Shown here: positions 11,535 through 26,039 of the stretch, piece after piece
Position numbering within the stretch: position 1 is the stretch's first letter
How the letters are laid out: the number at the start of each line of letters is the position of its first letter
Assembly: GCF_036850765.1 (NCBI RefSeq)
Contig: NC_089498.1
Coordinates: 74,254,305-74,318,304 of the forward strand
From: Saccopteryx bilineata
Taxonomy: Eukaryota; Chordata; Mammalia; Chiroptera; Emballonuridae
Direction of reading: 5' to 3'
DNA: 64,000 bases
The notes under the pieces: generated by a model
What the model was told of the DNA's origin: nothing
Database searches by the model: none
What the model saw: only the letters and a program-made list of their open reading frames with translations
Made by a program: the position numbers and the translations under genes

Positions 11535-14250
<2,716 letters not shown>

Positions 14251-14422
14251 CGCGCAGTGAGCAGGCCAGGCTGCCCCTGCTGTAGAATAGCCCCCAGCCA
14301 GCTAGCCCCCCACCGCAGCTGCGGGCTGGGGCTCCTCGCTGAGTGCAGGACAGTGCCCTGCCTCCTGAGGGCCCTCAAACCCAGACCAAGGGGCAGGCCC
14401 AGGCGGCCCTGGCCTGTTGACA

Positions 14423-14426
<4 letters not shown>

Positions 14427-14492
<66 letters not shown>
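14427..14492. repeat. Compound (TC)n(CA)n microsatellite in CHST3 3' UTR
   Basis: About 22 TC units at 14427-14470 are followed directly by about 11 CA units at 14471-14492. It begins 276 bases past the CHST3 stop codon. Confidence 0.95.
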
Positions 14493-17400
14493 TCAAGCAC
14501 ACAAATGCCTGTAGACCCTGTGTGCCAGAGACAAAGTATATATATAACAGCCAGAAAGGGCCACGGGCACTGAGCACAGTCCCTGGATTTCTACCCCCAG
14601 TGTGGAATCTGGCAAGGGCCATGGGAGGGCCTGGAACAGCCCCGGGGATCAGAGGACAGCAGTTGAGGCTTCCCAAGTCAGTATATCCATAAAGGGAGTA
14701 GCTGTGCTGGTTACTGACAGAATCAGCTCTGTAAAGAGCTACAGAACACACACGTATAAAGACAAATATCTACTACACGTACACCACACACACTGGAAAA
14801 CATCATAAAAACACAATTCCACATACACATATATAAATAAACAGCAAGCTGTCCCAATGCTTTATACCCATGGGGGTTCTAGGGTTTATCTGCATCACAC
14901 AGGTAAAGAGGAGCCTGCAGTCATTTGGGAGCAAGGGAAGAAAACATGGTCACGGGCATGGCCCTATTTCCCAGCTAGGTTTGGGATGAATATTGGACCC
15001 AGAACTGCTGAGTCTACGGCCCACCTTGGAGTCTCAGGGCTACCTCCTCCAGCCTGTTCACATCCTTGCTGCTGGCAGGCAGGATGTTTTGAAATGGTGT
15101 GGTCGACCCTCGCATGATTGCAGCCCAAAGTCCCCATCCCAGCTTGGCTGCTGTCCTAGAGCATGTCTGTATGTGAAGACGCCTCAGGCCTCACTAGCAG
15201 AAGCAGCTGTGGTCCCTGGAAGCAAAAGGCACCCTATGGGCCCTTCCACGTCCAGCCAGGGATCTGGAGGGCAGGACCCCAGTGACAGTTCAGAGTGTTC
15301 TTGGGGAATAAGTCTCATCAGGATAGGCCCTCCCCTGAGGAGACAGGGGACAGAGGTCAGTCTCCTGGTTGGTCACCATGGATACATTGTTAGTGTCTGG
15401 CACTCCTCCTTTAGGGATGTGGGAAGAGTATTGCTTAACTTGGGATGGACTGGATATTTGTTTTCTTTTTATTTTTTTTAGGGTATTTATGGTTCGCTGT
15501 CTTGTTTGTAGCTATGTTTTGTTTTTGTTTCTGCAGAAGGGCCTCTTGGAAGCAATCTGTGCTTGAGGGGCTGAAGGGGCTCTGGGAGGACCAATGGGCA
15601 GCACTCTGGCTCCTGCTGGAGGAAGAGCCTCCCCTAAGAAGGCTCAGAGCTTAGTTGACCACTTGACTACCCAAAGTGCCCCATGGGCTTTTCTGTTTGA
15701 ATGCCCCGTGAAACAAATCTCAGAAACCACCAGCATTTTTGCTGCATGTCCAGAAGTAGCATAAATTAGCAGCCCTCACCCCTGCCCTGAGAAAAGGCCA
15801 GATTTAGACATCTCTCCCGGGTGCACTCACACTTTCTGGGTGGGCAGGACTTATGACCAAGCAGCAAATGTCCCTAAAGTGGAACCCTTTCCCCACTGCT
15901 CCTCCAATCTATGGAGCAAAACTCAGTACCATCTCGGAACTTGCAGGAAGCTGCAACAGTCCACTGAGGGCTGTTTCTGATTTCCTGGTCAACCTCTCTG
16001 TCAGATCATCACGTCGTCAAATCCAGAGGGCTGAGTTCTGGGTTGAGTATAGACCTGAGGGAAACACAGCAGCTGAGCCCAGCTGGTGTTGCTATGGGGA
16101 AGGAAGGGTGTGTCCTGGCTGGAAACTGCCTTTTGAAAAGGTGAGGATTGCAGCCATGTTATGGGGTCCATTGTAAATAGTGTTTGAGCTGCTGGGTACG
16201 TGTGACCATGGACTTAGCCATCCAAGGAGGTCTCCACTCTAGGTTTTCCAGTCCAAGAATAAGTTGTGCAGGGAGCTGGTTCTAACTTGGGGTCCAAAGG
16301 GACTCCATCTCTGAAAACTTGATCCTGGGACCAGTTATTTTCTGGCAGGCCCAGAAGTGCTGGTGTTTCTTCCCCAGCCCCCGTCTTGCTCCCTGCATTG
16401 TTCCCCACCTGGGAGCAGTGGGGCAGGCTCCTCTATCCAGGGTTCTTCATGGGGCCTCCCAATATGGACAGCAGATGTTTTTCTTTCTATATCCAGGGGC
16501 AAAGCCTCCACCCCTGAGCTCTGCGGACTATACCAAGAATGGGCCTTTGGGACCTCTCAGGACATTGACAATTTGTATACTGCAAGTTGACTTAATTTAT
16601 TTATTTTGTGAAAAGGAAGAGACAGAAAATACCTTATTATTTGCAGGGACTCAAAACTGTACTCAAATCAAGAAATACAAACTAATTGTAATAATAGAAA
16701 CTATTCACTCACTTCACACACAGGGACACTCCAAGATGGTTCAGAATACAAGAGGGGTCTAAACCAGAGCTGCAGGAGTTTTTGTTTAAGGAAATCCTTT
16801 GGTTTCTTCTTGTTAATTTGAAGATGCAACAGTAAAGCCGTTTCTGCCATATGACCTTTGCCCAGGTGTCTGAAACAAGACGCAACTCAAGTGAGCGTTT
16901 CCTCCAGGCTCTGGGAACCGTGGGGGTTTGGGGAAGGACACGGTGGGGGTGACTGCCACCTTTACTCCATGGGACCTAGTTGGAGTCATGCCTTTGGGGT
17001 TTTCAGCATGGCACTTTCCTGGGAAGGTGGTCCAGCAGGAGGCTGGTGCCTCCTTTTCCTGGTGTCTCTGCCCCTGCTGATGCCCCTGGAGCCTTCCTAT
17101 CCACAGCACCCACCTGCCTGGGGGCAGAGGGAACACTTGAGGCCTCACCTCACAGCTACTGCTTTCCCAGAACAAGAGGCCCATTCAGCAGTGAGAGTTT
17201 ACTCATTTTTTTCTTCTTGAAGAAGATCTCTTTAGCCTGGCCTATATAAATAGTGCAGAACATTCCAGGCCTTGGTGAGACAGGGCAGTGTCTAACACCC
17301 ACAAGCCATCACCACATTGCCCATTCCTGGCTTCTCCTCTGCGCCTGTTTGTAAACCTTGCATTAGATGAGGGCGGGGGGTGGGTATCTTTGGGAGCAGT

Positions 17401-17560
17401 TGTTGGGGGCAGGATTCCTGCAACCCCATGAGGAGGGAAAGAGAAGCACATGGACAGCTCTATCACAAGCCCTGCAGGTTATCACTAAGGTTGAGAGATG
17501 TGAGTATATTATGCGATGCACTCACTTGAAAATAACTCAATGAACAGGAAACAAATGTTT

Positions 17561-17566
17561 AATAAA
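17561..17566 (+). terminator. Candidate poly(A) signal AATAAA
   Basis: TTTAATAAAGAG in the CHST3 3' UTR. It is one of four AATAAA hexamers; use is unproven. Confidence 0.25.
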
Positions 17567-18425
17567 GAGTTTAATCCCTGTCTGCCAGCACTCTCAGCCA
17601 GAGGCTGATCTAGTGGAATAGCCGCTGACCAAAATTCCAAGAGCAGAAACACCCACTTAGCCCATTACAGTGGCATCTTTCCCTGCCACCTCTGCCATCT
17701 GCCCGATGATGGAACAAGTTCCAGCAGGAGGTCAGGGAACACCTGACCCAGAAGATAAGGCTTGGCCTAGACAGCAGGCAGGAGATGTAAGCATCAGATG
17801 GTCCTGACCCTAAAGGTCTCTTCTAGCCCTGGGCCATCCTCTCCCATCACTAGGGTCTGTCCTGTGATAGGCCCTGGATTAGGAAGGACAGGAATAGAAG
17901 ATTGGGTGGCTGCCTCCCCAACGCAGTCGCCTCCCACTCTAATCCCCAAAGGCTGAAAGCAAAGGCGATCTCAGAAGGATGAGTTCCTGAGTCAGGGAGA
18001 GCTAAAGGGCAAGAGGGGGTGAAGGAAGGATTCCCACAGAGGCCAGGTGGGTCTTGTCAATCTGCACAAACTGAAGGAAGGAGCATCTGCTGAAATCCAG
18101 GGGCCTCAACTTCTGAGTTTGCTTGGGAGGATTCCCAGGATGCAGTCCAGCTAGACGGGAGGGAGAAGGCCCAGTTTCCTGAATGCAGCCACTGCCTCAA
18201 CTGCCAAGGTTTCAGGAAGAGTCGTCACTCCTCTTTACCTCAAAAGGATGAAGCATAATTGGCAACTTCAGATGTCTAAGAGCTTCAAGATCCTTTGGTC
18301 TTGTGTCCTTTGTCACTCCATGATTATGCCTGGGTGACTAATCAGTTATGTGTTTCCAAGGTACAGACATGGTGCTATCCCACACGAGCCTAGTTCATAT
18401 TGAAGATCACGTTTTTTATTTTGGA

Positions 18426-18431
18426 AATAAA
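18426..18431 (+). terminator. Candidate poly(A) signal AATAAA
   Basis: GGAAATAAAGTATC, followed by T-rich and GT-containing text, lies about 4.3 kb after the stop codon. Use is unproven. Confidence 0.25.
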
Positions 18432-18840
18432 GTATCATGTACCATGCTTCCCCTAACACTTCACTTGACATGGGCACCCGTGGAACCTCCATCTCATCTG
18501 TGTGTCCTGGCCAAGTCTGCGTGACTCCTCTGCTCCCTCCTGGATCCTGCAAACTGTATTTGCCAATACCTCGCCCTGTGTGGTGTTTCGTGCCCACGTG
18601 GTGCAGGAAACTCCCTTCATGGCCACGCATGGCCATGGAGAATACATGTGTCCACATATGTGTATGTGTAGTACGCAGCTCATTCTGCTTGGCCTGTCTG
18701 CTCCCAGCCCCCTTGCCATCAGTGTCCCAGATGTTCTTGCTGTGTCTACAGTCTGCCAACTCCTGGAACACAGGAGCTGCCCTTCAGAGAGCTGGCAGCC
18801 ACCACCAGTCAGGGTCTGCTTTGTGGAACAGAATGTGAAC

Positions 18841-18985
18841 CCATCACTTGATGGCTTACTTGACTTATTTAATTAAAAGTGAAAACATGCAATTAGCAAA
18901 ATCCGAAGTGTCTCTGCCTTTCTGTTGCATTATTCTCAGCATCAATCATAAAAATTAACAGGAACAAATTAGCAGCTGTAGAAAC
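18841..18985. promoter_or_regulatory. AT-rich block with homeodomain-type cores, possible conserved element
   Basis: TTATTTAATTAAAAGTG, CATGCAATTAGC, TCAATCATAAAAATTAAC and CAAATTAGCAGC put several TAATTA/ATTAG-type cores within 145 bases. The block lacks any repeat signature and contrasts with the GC-rich flanks. Regulatory function is inference. Confidence 0.25.
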
Positions 18986-19189
18986 AGGGTGACACTGCCC
19001 CTGCTGAGGAATGAAAGGCACAAAAGAAGTATGGCCAAGTGCAGGGGGCTTGATGCATGTTCTGTCTGTCACCAGGACGGCAGAGCTGGTGGTGCCATGC
19101 TTGCAGCTGGCAGCAGAATGAGGCCTGGGGTATAAATACCCAGGCAGCGGGGGCAGGGACAGGAGTATTGGCTACACATCAGGGCATTT

Positions 19190-19385
19190 GGGGCAAGTCC
19201 CAGCTTTGCCACTATCTTGCCCTGTGACCTTAGGCAATAATTTCCTTATCTGAGCCCCACTTTCCTTTAGAACAGCGGTTCTCAACCTTTGGGTCGCGAC
19301 CCTGGCGGGGGTCGAACGACCAAAACACAGGGGTCACCTGAAGCCACCGCTGCTTTAGAATGAGGGATACAATCCGTAGTTTACC
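19190..19385 (+). repeat. MIR SINE fragment interrupted by a hAT element
   Basis: CCAGCTTTGCCACTATCTTG, CTGTGACCTTAGGCAATAA and TTTCCTTATCTGAGCCCC give the sense MIR order. It resumes after the hAT insert with AGAATGAGGGATACAATCC, which matches the next part of MIR. Confidence 0.75.
19273..19352 (+). mobile_element. 80-bp non-autonomous hAT element (MITE) with 8-bp target duplication
   Basis: It begins CAGCGGTTCTCAACC and ends CACCGCTG. CTTTAGAA repeats exactly on both sides (19265-19272 and 19353-19360), the 8-bp target duplication of the hAT superfamily. The left half matches the copy at 56349-56460, but most of the right inverted repeat is missing, leaving only a 7-base terminal match. 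It lies within a MIR near the probable end of the CHST3 3' UTR. Confidence 0.9.
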
Positions 19386-19492
19386 CCTTTGTTCCAAAAA
19401 GCCCTTTAGAGATTCAAAAGTCAGCCCTCTCGCCCAGAATGTGTTGAGTGGCTTCACATGTTGAAACAGCACCTGAGATTCATTTGGCTTTC

Positions 19493-19498
19493 AATAAA
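19493..19498 (+). terminator. Best candidate CHST3 poly(A) signal
   Basis: TTTCAATAAAATCTC is placed about 5.3 kb after the stop codon, the distance expected from known mammalian CHST3 transcripts. Inference only. Confidence 0.35.
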
Positions 19499-19510
19499 AT
19501 CTCAAAAAAT

Positions 19511-20457
19511 CCCTGAGGCAATTTCTAAGGATCTTTTGCACTAAAAAATGTAACGGAATCCTTTCAAATTGCCTTTACTTTGCTCTATCACTCATAATAA
19601 TTTTAGTGTGAATTAGATTTCTGCCCTTTACTCTCCTCACAGCCACGTGGAGGGAATGGGCATTTCCCCAGGGAGAAGGGGGCGTGGGGAAGCAGGACTA
19701 GCAGCAACCATGAAGAGACAGAAAAGCTGAGCTCTGGGGACAATACTACCTAGAGTGTTGGGATGATGGCAGGGTAAGGTATGATTTCAGGGAATCCAGT
19801 CCCTTCCCCCCAACTCAAGTGTGTTTGAGCCATTTCACCCAGGCCAGGCCTTGGAAACTCATATTGTTTCCCTCCCAACCCTTCAAATATAGCAGTCAGT
19901 GCAATGACACCCAACCCGAGGAAACTCCACCACCCCGCCCTAGCCAGGTGCCTCTGCTGTCTCCACTTTTCTGGGGACTGGATATATTTAGTTTCATTTC
20001 TGAGTTGTGTTTCCTACCACAAATGGTCCCCTGGAGAGACAAATTGCCCTAGTCATTGCACAGAGAAGCCTGGATACTCCCTACCCACTCACCCCTTAGC
20101 TGCCAGCCAGACCAGAAGCCATCTTTCCCCACTCCCAGACCTCTTTAGGCTCCTGATTCTTTCTCCACTACACCTGAGTTACCCAATGCTGGGAAGGGGC
20201 TGAACACCCCGTAGGGTCTCACAGAAGTGACAGTCAGCTGGACCCAAATCGGGAAGTAATTTGATTACCAGCAGGGGCCTGGGACGTGGGCCATTTGCTC
20301 CTGGAGCCCTGCCAGGCAGACTGAGCACCGGAGCCTGTAGCAGAGAGTCCCTAAGTGTGTTTGGGAGGACCATGGTCACCTACTGCTCTTACAGGACACA
20401 CTAGCACAGTCTAGTCTCAGAGAAGTCCTGCTTTTCTCTGATCCAGTTGACCAGGAT
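19511..20457. other. Downstream DNA with no recognised feature
   Basis: No gene or named repeat seen. Short overlapping frames only. Confidence 0.5.
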
Positions 20458-20471
20458 TCACGCAGAATTAC

Positions 20472-20474
<3 letters not shown>

Positions 20475-20514
<40 letters not shown>
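20475..20514. repeat. (GT)n microsatellite in a SINE tail
   Basis: About 20 uninterrupted GT units sit exactly where the SINE's A-rich tail should be, next to the target duplication. Confidence 0.95.
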
Positions 20515-20516
<2 letters not shown>

Positions 20517-20859
20517 CTGAAGTTGGAAACAGGGAGGCAGACTCCCACATGCGCCCGACCAGGATCCACCCAGCATGCCCACCAGGGGGCGATGCTCTGC
20601 CCCTCTGGGCGTTGCTCTGTTGCAACCAGAGCCATTCTAGCACCTGAGGCAGAGGCCATAGAGCCATCCCCAGCACCCGGGCCAACTTTGCTCCAATGGA
20701 GCCTCGGCTGCAGGAGGGGAAGAGAGACAGAGAGGAAGGAGAGGGGGAGGGGTGGAGAAGCAGATGGGCCTTTCTCCTGTGTGCCCTGGCCCGGAATCGA
20801 ATCCGGGACTCCTGCACGCCAGGCCGACGCTCTACCACTAAGCCAACCGGCCAGGGCCC
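20475..20859 (-). mobile_element. Bat tRNA-derived SINE, GGCCGGTTGGCTTAGTGG subtype, with 17-bp target duplication
   Basis: TCACGCAGAATTACTTT occurs at 20458-20474 and again at 20860-20876. On the minus strand the head GGCCCTGGCCGGTTGGCTTAG and B box GGATTCGATTCC are followed by GCTTCTCC, a purine/pyrimidine-biased block, CCATTGGAGCAAAG and a 3' region ending in TTTCCAACTTCAGAAAC. The usual A-rich tail is replaced by a CA repeat (GT on this strand). Confidence 0.95.
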
Positions 20860-20876
20860 TCACGCAGAATTACTTT

Positions 20877-23149
20877 TATGGGTGGAATTCTTTTATCATA
20901 AAAACTCTTTTGTTGCCAAACAACATTTTCAAGACCAGCATTCCACAGAACAGTTTGTAGCAGTCAGAAACCTGCAAGTGTAAGCATCCAGCACTAACAG
21001 CCAGGGAAAGGAGACAAGAAGGTGAAGAGGCTGGGGAGAAAAAGTTCAGGGTCACGTTTCAGGGCCCCATCCCACCTTCATGCCATTCTCACTGAGGAGC
21101 AGGCCAGGAGCAAGAGCTGGCCTACGAGATTACAGCAGACTCAGGGTCACTGTGGATCAGAGTTCATGGCCCCAAGGCACCCACGCTGCTGTCATAAAAC
21201 CTGCTGGTTGCCTGAAACCCTTGGTCCTTGGCTCCCTCAAACTCAACCCAGACCTGCAGGGCCTTTGTGACTGTCGGGCCAGGACAGGGTTCCTGTAAAC
21301 ACCAAGGACACTATTGATCTGAGAAACTGGAGTTGGGGTACTCCTTAAAGGAGCCACTTCTGAAACAGCTGGACAAAGGTTACCAACAGTAAATAGTTCT
21401 CTGGATAGAATCCTAGCTAGTAAACCCCTTGCTACAGGCTGCGGTGCACTTTCCTGGAAGAGCAGCAAGCAGTCAAGGCTCAGCTGGACAGGCTTGCCCA
21501 AGACAGTCCAAATGGGAGAAGAGAGGAAGGAAAGGATTGAGGGGGGAAGCAGGGTAAGTGACAAGGAGGGGACATTCGCATGAGATGCAGGGGAGGAGGA
21601 CAGCCAATTTGCTGAAATCACCCAAGAGCTACAGCCACACTGCTCAAGAATTGACGAGACATGCAGGGTCAGGCCAAGCCCAGGGGCACTCACAGCCGTG
21701 AGCACCATGGACCATGGACCTACCCACCCTGTAAGTTTGTGGCCCACGCAGTGTCTGGTTTGGTTTTTAACAATTGGCATTAGAGGCCAACACTTAAAAA
21801 TTAAGGGATTTTATATAAAAACCATATTTCTGCTGCTTTTTGAAAACTAGGCGTCTTGGTTTGAGTTACACCAGGAGCTGATGCTGAGGCAGGCTTTGAG
21901 AGCTGCAGGCAGCCTGGAAGGGGGTGGGGAGGACAGCCAGCAAGCCCCACCCCGGCGACTGGACCAGAAGCCCCCGCCTGAGCGGTGAGGCAAGGGAGCC
22001 TGAAGTACTTCTACACCGTCCCATTGACAGAACAGCAGCATTGGCAGAACTGATGTTACCTTCAGGAGACATCTTCTCTATGAATCCATGTCTGTCCAAA
22101 GTGAGAAAGCAACAGGCCAAGAGGGCCACAGCTGTGACTCCGTTCATTACAACAGCAGCCCAGGCTCTATAAATGGTTGGGTTTTCAAGCCCTTCCACAC
22201 CCTACTCGCCCACTCCCTACCCCCCAGCCCCTCCCCACTTCAAGTTCTGGTGGCATGCTGGGGTCTGGGCTGGCTTTTCCAACAACGCTCAGCCCAGGTT
22301 CCGTAACACAGACCAGGAATAACGCTAGTCTGGACACCTGGGTTGGCCTGGTCAGGACCCCGTGGAATTCTGTCACCCACTGCTGTCTCTCACTGCTCCT
22401 GTCTGGATCTCTCCTGCCCACTCCTCCCAGGGGCAGCTGAACAGGCAGTGAGGAAGGGAACAGGTGATTTCATCCATCTGGAGGGCAGACACAGGCCTGC
22501 ATGCAGTCCATACCACAGCTGCCCTCCCTGGAAAGAAACTGATAACTTCTTTCTGCTCTGATGCACAGAGCCAGGGTGCTCACCCGTGGGGCACACATGT
22601 CCCTTGAGCATGCTCTTGATCAATGTGGCAATCCCCAGTGTCTGAGTTCAAATGCTACCCTGTTCTCGCCCACTCAGGATAGTTCAACAGAGTGACCAAG
22701 GAGACATCGTGAGCACAGGCCTGGAGGATGAAGGGGACTTGAGCTTGGGAACCAAGAAACAATGTGCTGTGAGATGGTGATACGACAAAGGTCTAGAAAG
22801 GAGAGCTAGGGCCTGAGTGCACAGGAGCCTCTAAGCCACACAAAGAAGGGCGTGGACTTGATCCTAAGAGCTCTAGGGGACTGCTGACAGGCAGGATGAA
22901 GCACAGTAGTCTGGTCTGATCAATTATATCCCATTTTACAATGAGAAGAGTGTGGCACACAGAGCTGGCAGGACCAGCATTAGGATATGGAGCCATGTCC
23001 TTCCTCCTCAGACTTTCTGTCTCTCACTGTTGCACAAGCCCAGAACCAAAGGCTTCCCTTCGGGGTGATACAAAACAAGCCTGACCCCTCTTCTAAATGC
23101 CAGCTTTTCAACATCAGCCCAAGTCTGCTTTTCTTCAAGCTTGAATAGC
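20877..23149. other. Intergenic DNA with no recognised feature
   Basis: Unique-looking sequence. A 207-codon minus frame at 21157-21780 has no domain, no conserved motif and no splice context, and I do not call it. Old repeats below my recognition threshold may be present. Confidence 0.45.
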
Positions 23150-23312
23150 AGCAATGTGTCCTAGCTATGTGACCTTGGACCAGTGAATTGCCCTCTCTGA
23201 GCCTTAGGTCACTTGTGTATAAATTGGGGAGAATATCAACATGAAGGATGGGCGTGTATGCAGTGTGCCTGGCTCTTGGTGAGACCCGAATAAACGCTGG
23301 CTGCTCTTACTT
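23150..23312 (+). repeat. MIR SINE fragment
   Basis: CTAGCTATGTGACCTTGGACC, CCTCTCTGAGCCTTAGGTC, TATAAATTGGGGAGAATATC and GAATAAACGCTGGCTGC follow the sense MIR order. Confidence 0.75.
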
Positions 23313-24153
23313 ACAGACAGTCAGAGGCCCTTCACCCACATTTGCCGTCCTCTGCAAGTCTCTCAGTTAATCGGTGAATCAACAAACATTTTGAAGGGCT
23401 TGAACAGAGGTCCAAATAGAGCTTATAATAGAATCCGGGTCGGGTAGAATGATCCTTCAGCATTTGCCCTAGGCCGTCAGGCTGCCCTCTGCAGGATGAA
23501 TCCTGAAAACCAGAGCTTAGCTTCCAGGGACCACCCAGTGAGACCCCACAGAACAACTCCCAGAGTTTGGATGACTGAGTGGGGGCTAATCTTCACTTTC
23601 CTTTGGGAAGTTTTCATTAATTCCACTTCTGTGTTTTAACGTTCTTTCCTCTGACTTGATGTTGATTTCTTTAAGCAGTTTCCCTTCCAGGAAAAATGCC
23701 CTCTGACTTCTGTCTGTGTGAGTAAAAAGACTGACACTTGAGAACCAAGAAGACCGGAGTTGAATCAATTCATTCAAAATGTTGCCGGATGGGCAGCGCT
23801 CACCACCGCCTCCATTGGCCCCGGGGGGCCTGGCTGGCCCAAAATAAAGGCATGTTCACACTTGGCCTAGAGCCTACCACTTCCTGACTCATGTCTTGCT
23901 TGGCCGGGCAGCAGAGAAACAGTTGAGAAAACATGTGTCAAGACTTGCACATGGAATAAGGATCCAAGGAGCCCATTAAGGGGAAATGCCCCTGACATCT
24001 CACTTCTAGACGTTCTGCCTTTCTCTTTCTCTTTCACAGGTTCCTAGACCTCAGGGAAAGCCTTCAATATGCACACTGTCTCTCACCATGCCTGACATAG
24101 CACAGTGCCTCAGGTTGAATGAATGGATGATTGAATGAATGATGATTAAGCTT
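23313..24153. other. Intergenic DNA with no recognised feature
   Basis: Nothing supportable. A strong pyrimidine tract ending in CACAG at about 24025-24040 resembles a splice acceptor but no open exon follows. Confidence 0.45.
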
Positions 24154-24167
24154 AAGAGGCACTTGGA

Positions 24168-24534
24168 GCTCGAGCAGGAGGTTGTGCAGTGGATAGAGTA
24201 TCGACCTGGGGTGCATAGGACCCAGGTTTGAAACCCCGAGGTCTCAGGTGAGCGCGGGCTCACCAGCTTGAGCGCAGGCTCGCTGGCTTGAGTGTGGTGT
24301 CATAACATGACCCATGGTTGCTGGCTTGAACCCACAGGCCACTGTCTTGAAGCCCAAGGTCGCTGGCTTGAGCAAAGGGGTCACTGGCTCGGCTGGAGCC
24401 CCCAGTTAGGCACGAATGAGAAAGCAATCAATGAACAAATAAGGTGCCAAACGAAGAATTGATGTTTCTCATCTATCTCCCTTCCTGTCTGTCCTCTCTC
24501 TGTCTTTCTCGCTGAAAAAGAAAGAAAGAAAAAA
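24168..24534 (+). mobile_element. Bat tRNA-derived SINE, AGGTCGCTGGCTTGAG subtype, diverged
   Basis: The head reads CGAGCAGGAGGTTGTGCAGTGG, then GGTTTGAAACCCCGAGGTC, several CTGGCTTGAG-type units, GAGAAAGCAATCAATGAAC and a pyrimidine/A-rich tail. An imperfect duplication AAGAGGCACTTGGA / AAGAAGCACTTGAA (24154-24167, 24535-24548) flanks it. It is the same subtype as 5079-5400 but with more internal repeat units. Confidence 0.9.
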
Positions 24535-24554
24535 AAGAAGCACTTGAAATAAGG

Positions 24555-24955
24555 ACTTCCATTTTTTATTGTGGTAAAATACACATGACATAAAATTTAC
24601 TATCAGTGACATTTAGTACATTCATAATGTGTAACCACATCACTACTATCTAGTTTCAGAACATTTTATAATCCCAAAAGGAAAGCCCCATGCCCCCTGA
24701 CAACCACAATCTGCTTTATGTGTCTATGGATGTGTCTGTTCTGAACACTTCATGTCACTGGGAACATGCATTATTGTTCTTCTGTGTATGAAGTCTCTCA
24801 TTCAGCATAATGTTTTCAAGGTTCGTCCATGTTTCAGGCTGCATCAAAATTTCATTCTTTTTAAGTCTGAATAATATTCCATTCAGGAATTTACTATTTT
24901 ATTATCCATGCATCAGTTGATGGACATGGTTATTTCTGTCTTTTGGCTGCACTTT
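24555..24955 (-). mobile_element. Ancient LINE-1 3' fragment
   Basis: ATTGTGGTAAAATACACATGAC, CATCACTACTATCTAGTTTC and CATAATGTTTTCAAGGTTCGTC with AATAATATTCCATTCAGG are antisense L1 3' phrases, diverged. Confidence 0.8.
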
Positions 24956-25060
24956 CATTTAATAAACATTTCCTGAACACCTACTATGATTAAGGTACTA
25001 TGCTGGACACTTGCTCGTTATCTTTTGTTAAAACCTGCAAAACTGCTCTCACTTAGGCTC
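24956..25060 (-). repeat. L2/MIR-type 3' end fragment
   Basis: ATTTAATAAACATTTCCTGAAC, ACCTACTATGATTAAGGTAC, TATGCTGGACAC reads as a reversed L2 or MIR 3' end. Confidence 0.5.
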
Positions 25061-26039
25061 AGCAAGGTTTGAGGAACTCGCCGAGACAAAAAGTAGCAGA
25101 AACAGATCAGCCCAGTAAACGCTGGCCTAGTGCTGCAGGATGCCAGACCCCACACCGGGCTACAAAGTACACACATGAAAAGCACAGTCCTCATCTACAT
25201 AGCAACAGACACCCCGTGTCAGACTCCAGGCAGATTCAGTGTTATTACTTATTTTTATACTTACCAATAAAATTAATTTATTAATGATTATAAGATGATT
25301 TGATCTGTAATCATCTGTGTCAATAAATTCCCAATCAGGGAAAAGTAAAACCTACTCTCAGACCACATGTCTGTATCAGTCCCTCCCCACATATGAATGA
25401 CAAGCTTGTCCAGTTTGAAGTGGTTTGGGCCTTACTGGTTAGAGTGTAACTCTGAAGCTTTTTTCTGCCCTTGGCCGTGCAGTCGTTCAGTCCATATCTG
25501 CAACAACAGCTCCCAGAAGAGCTCCTCAAGAGGTCCAGGATGCTCTATCTGGGACCTAGAAGCAAGGTGACCAGACCTCTGTCCTACACCCAGATCACTG
25601 ATTTCTCACTGCTGACATAGGAGAGCCCTGTGGTCATGTGGCCATAGGAGCAGGGTCCTGAAACAGCAGCAGGAGGCTCACTGTATGGCCATCTCATTTT
25701 AAGCAACTGTATGTTTGTAATATTGTTTTTCACTCAAAATACTTGATTCACTGTAGGGCCCTGCAAAAACTTCTGGTGATTCAACTCCCCTGGGCAGGAT
25801 CCAGGAGAGAGGCTCAGGGCAGCACGGCTGAGGCTCAGAGTCCACACCTCTGAACCTCTGAACCTTTCCTCGGAGGTTCAGTCCGGCCCTGGGAGCTGAT
25901 GGCAGCGCCCTGGCACTGCTACATGCCACCTCTTGGAAGGTAAAATGAATCAGAATTTAAGTGAGACTGGGGATTTTTTCTCACATGCACGGAGATGCCG
26001 CCATCTTTGCAAATGTCAGAATCTGTGCATCATTAAGGG
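25061..26039. other. Intergenic DNA with no recognised feature
   Basis: Nothing supportable as a gene. No named repeat recognised. Confidence 0.45.

Noticed and set aside
17235..17255. TATATAAATA at about 17242 as an alternative promoter
   Set aside because: A lone TATA-like word in a 3' UTR with no supporting initiator, CpG or open exon.
20468..20960. Frames of 126-161 codons around 20458-20960
   Set aside because: They are translations of a SINE and its GT-repeat tail.
21157..21780. 207-codon minus frame as a gene
   Set aside because: No domain, no homologous family recognised, no exon context; frames on both strands overlap here and chance length is plausible in this GC range.
24005..24045. 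Splice acceptor-like pyrimidine tract ending CACAG
   Set aside because: No open exon, donor or recognisable protein follows.
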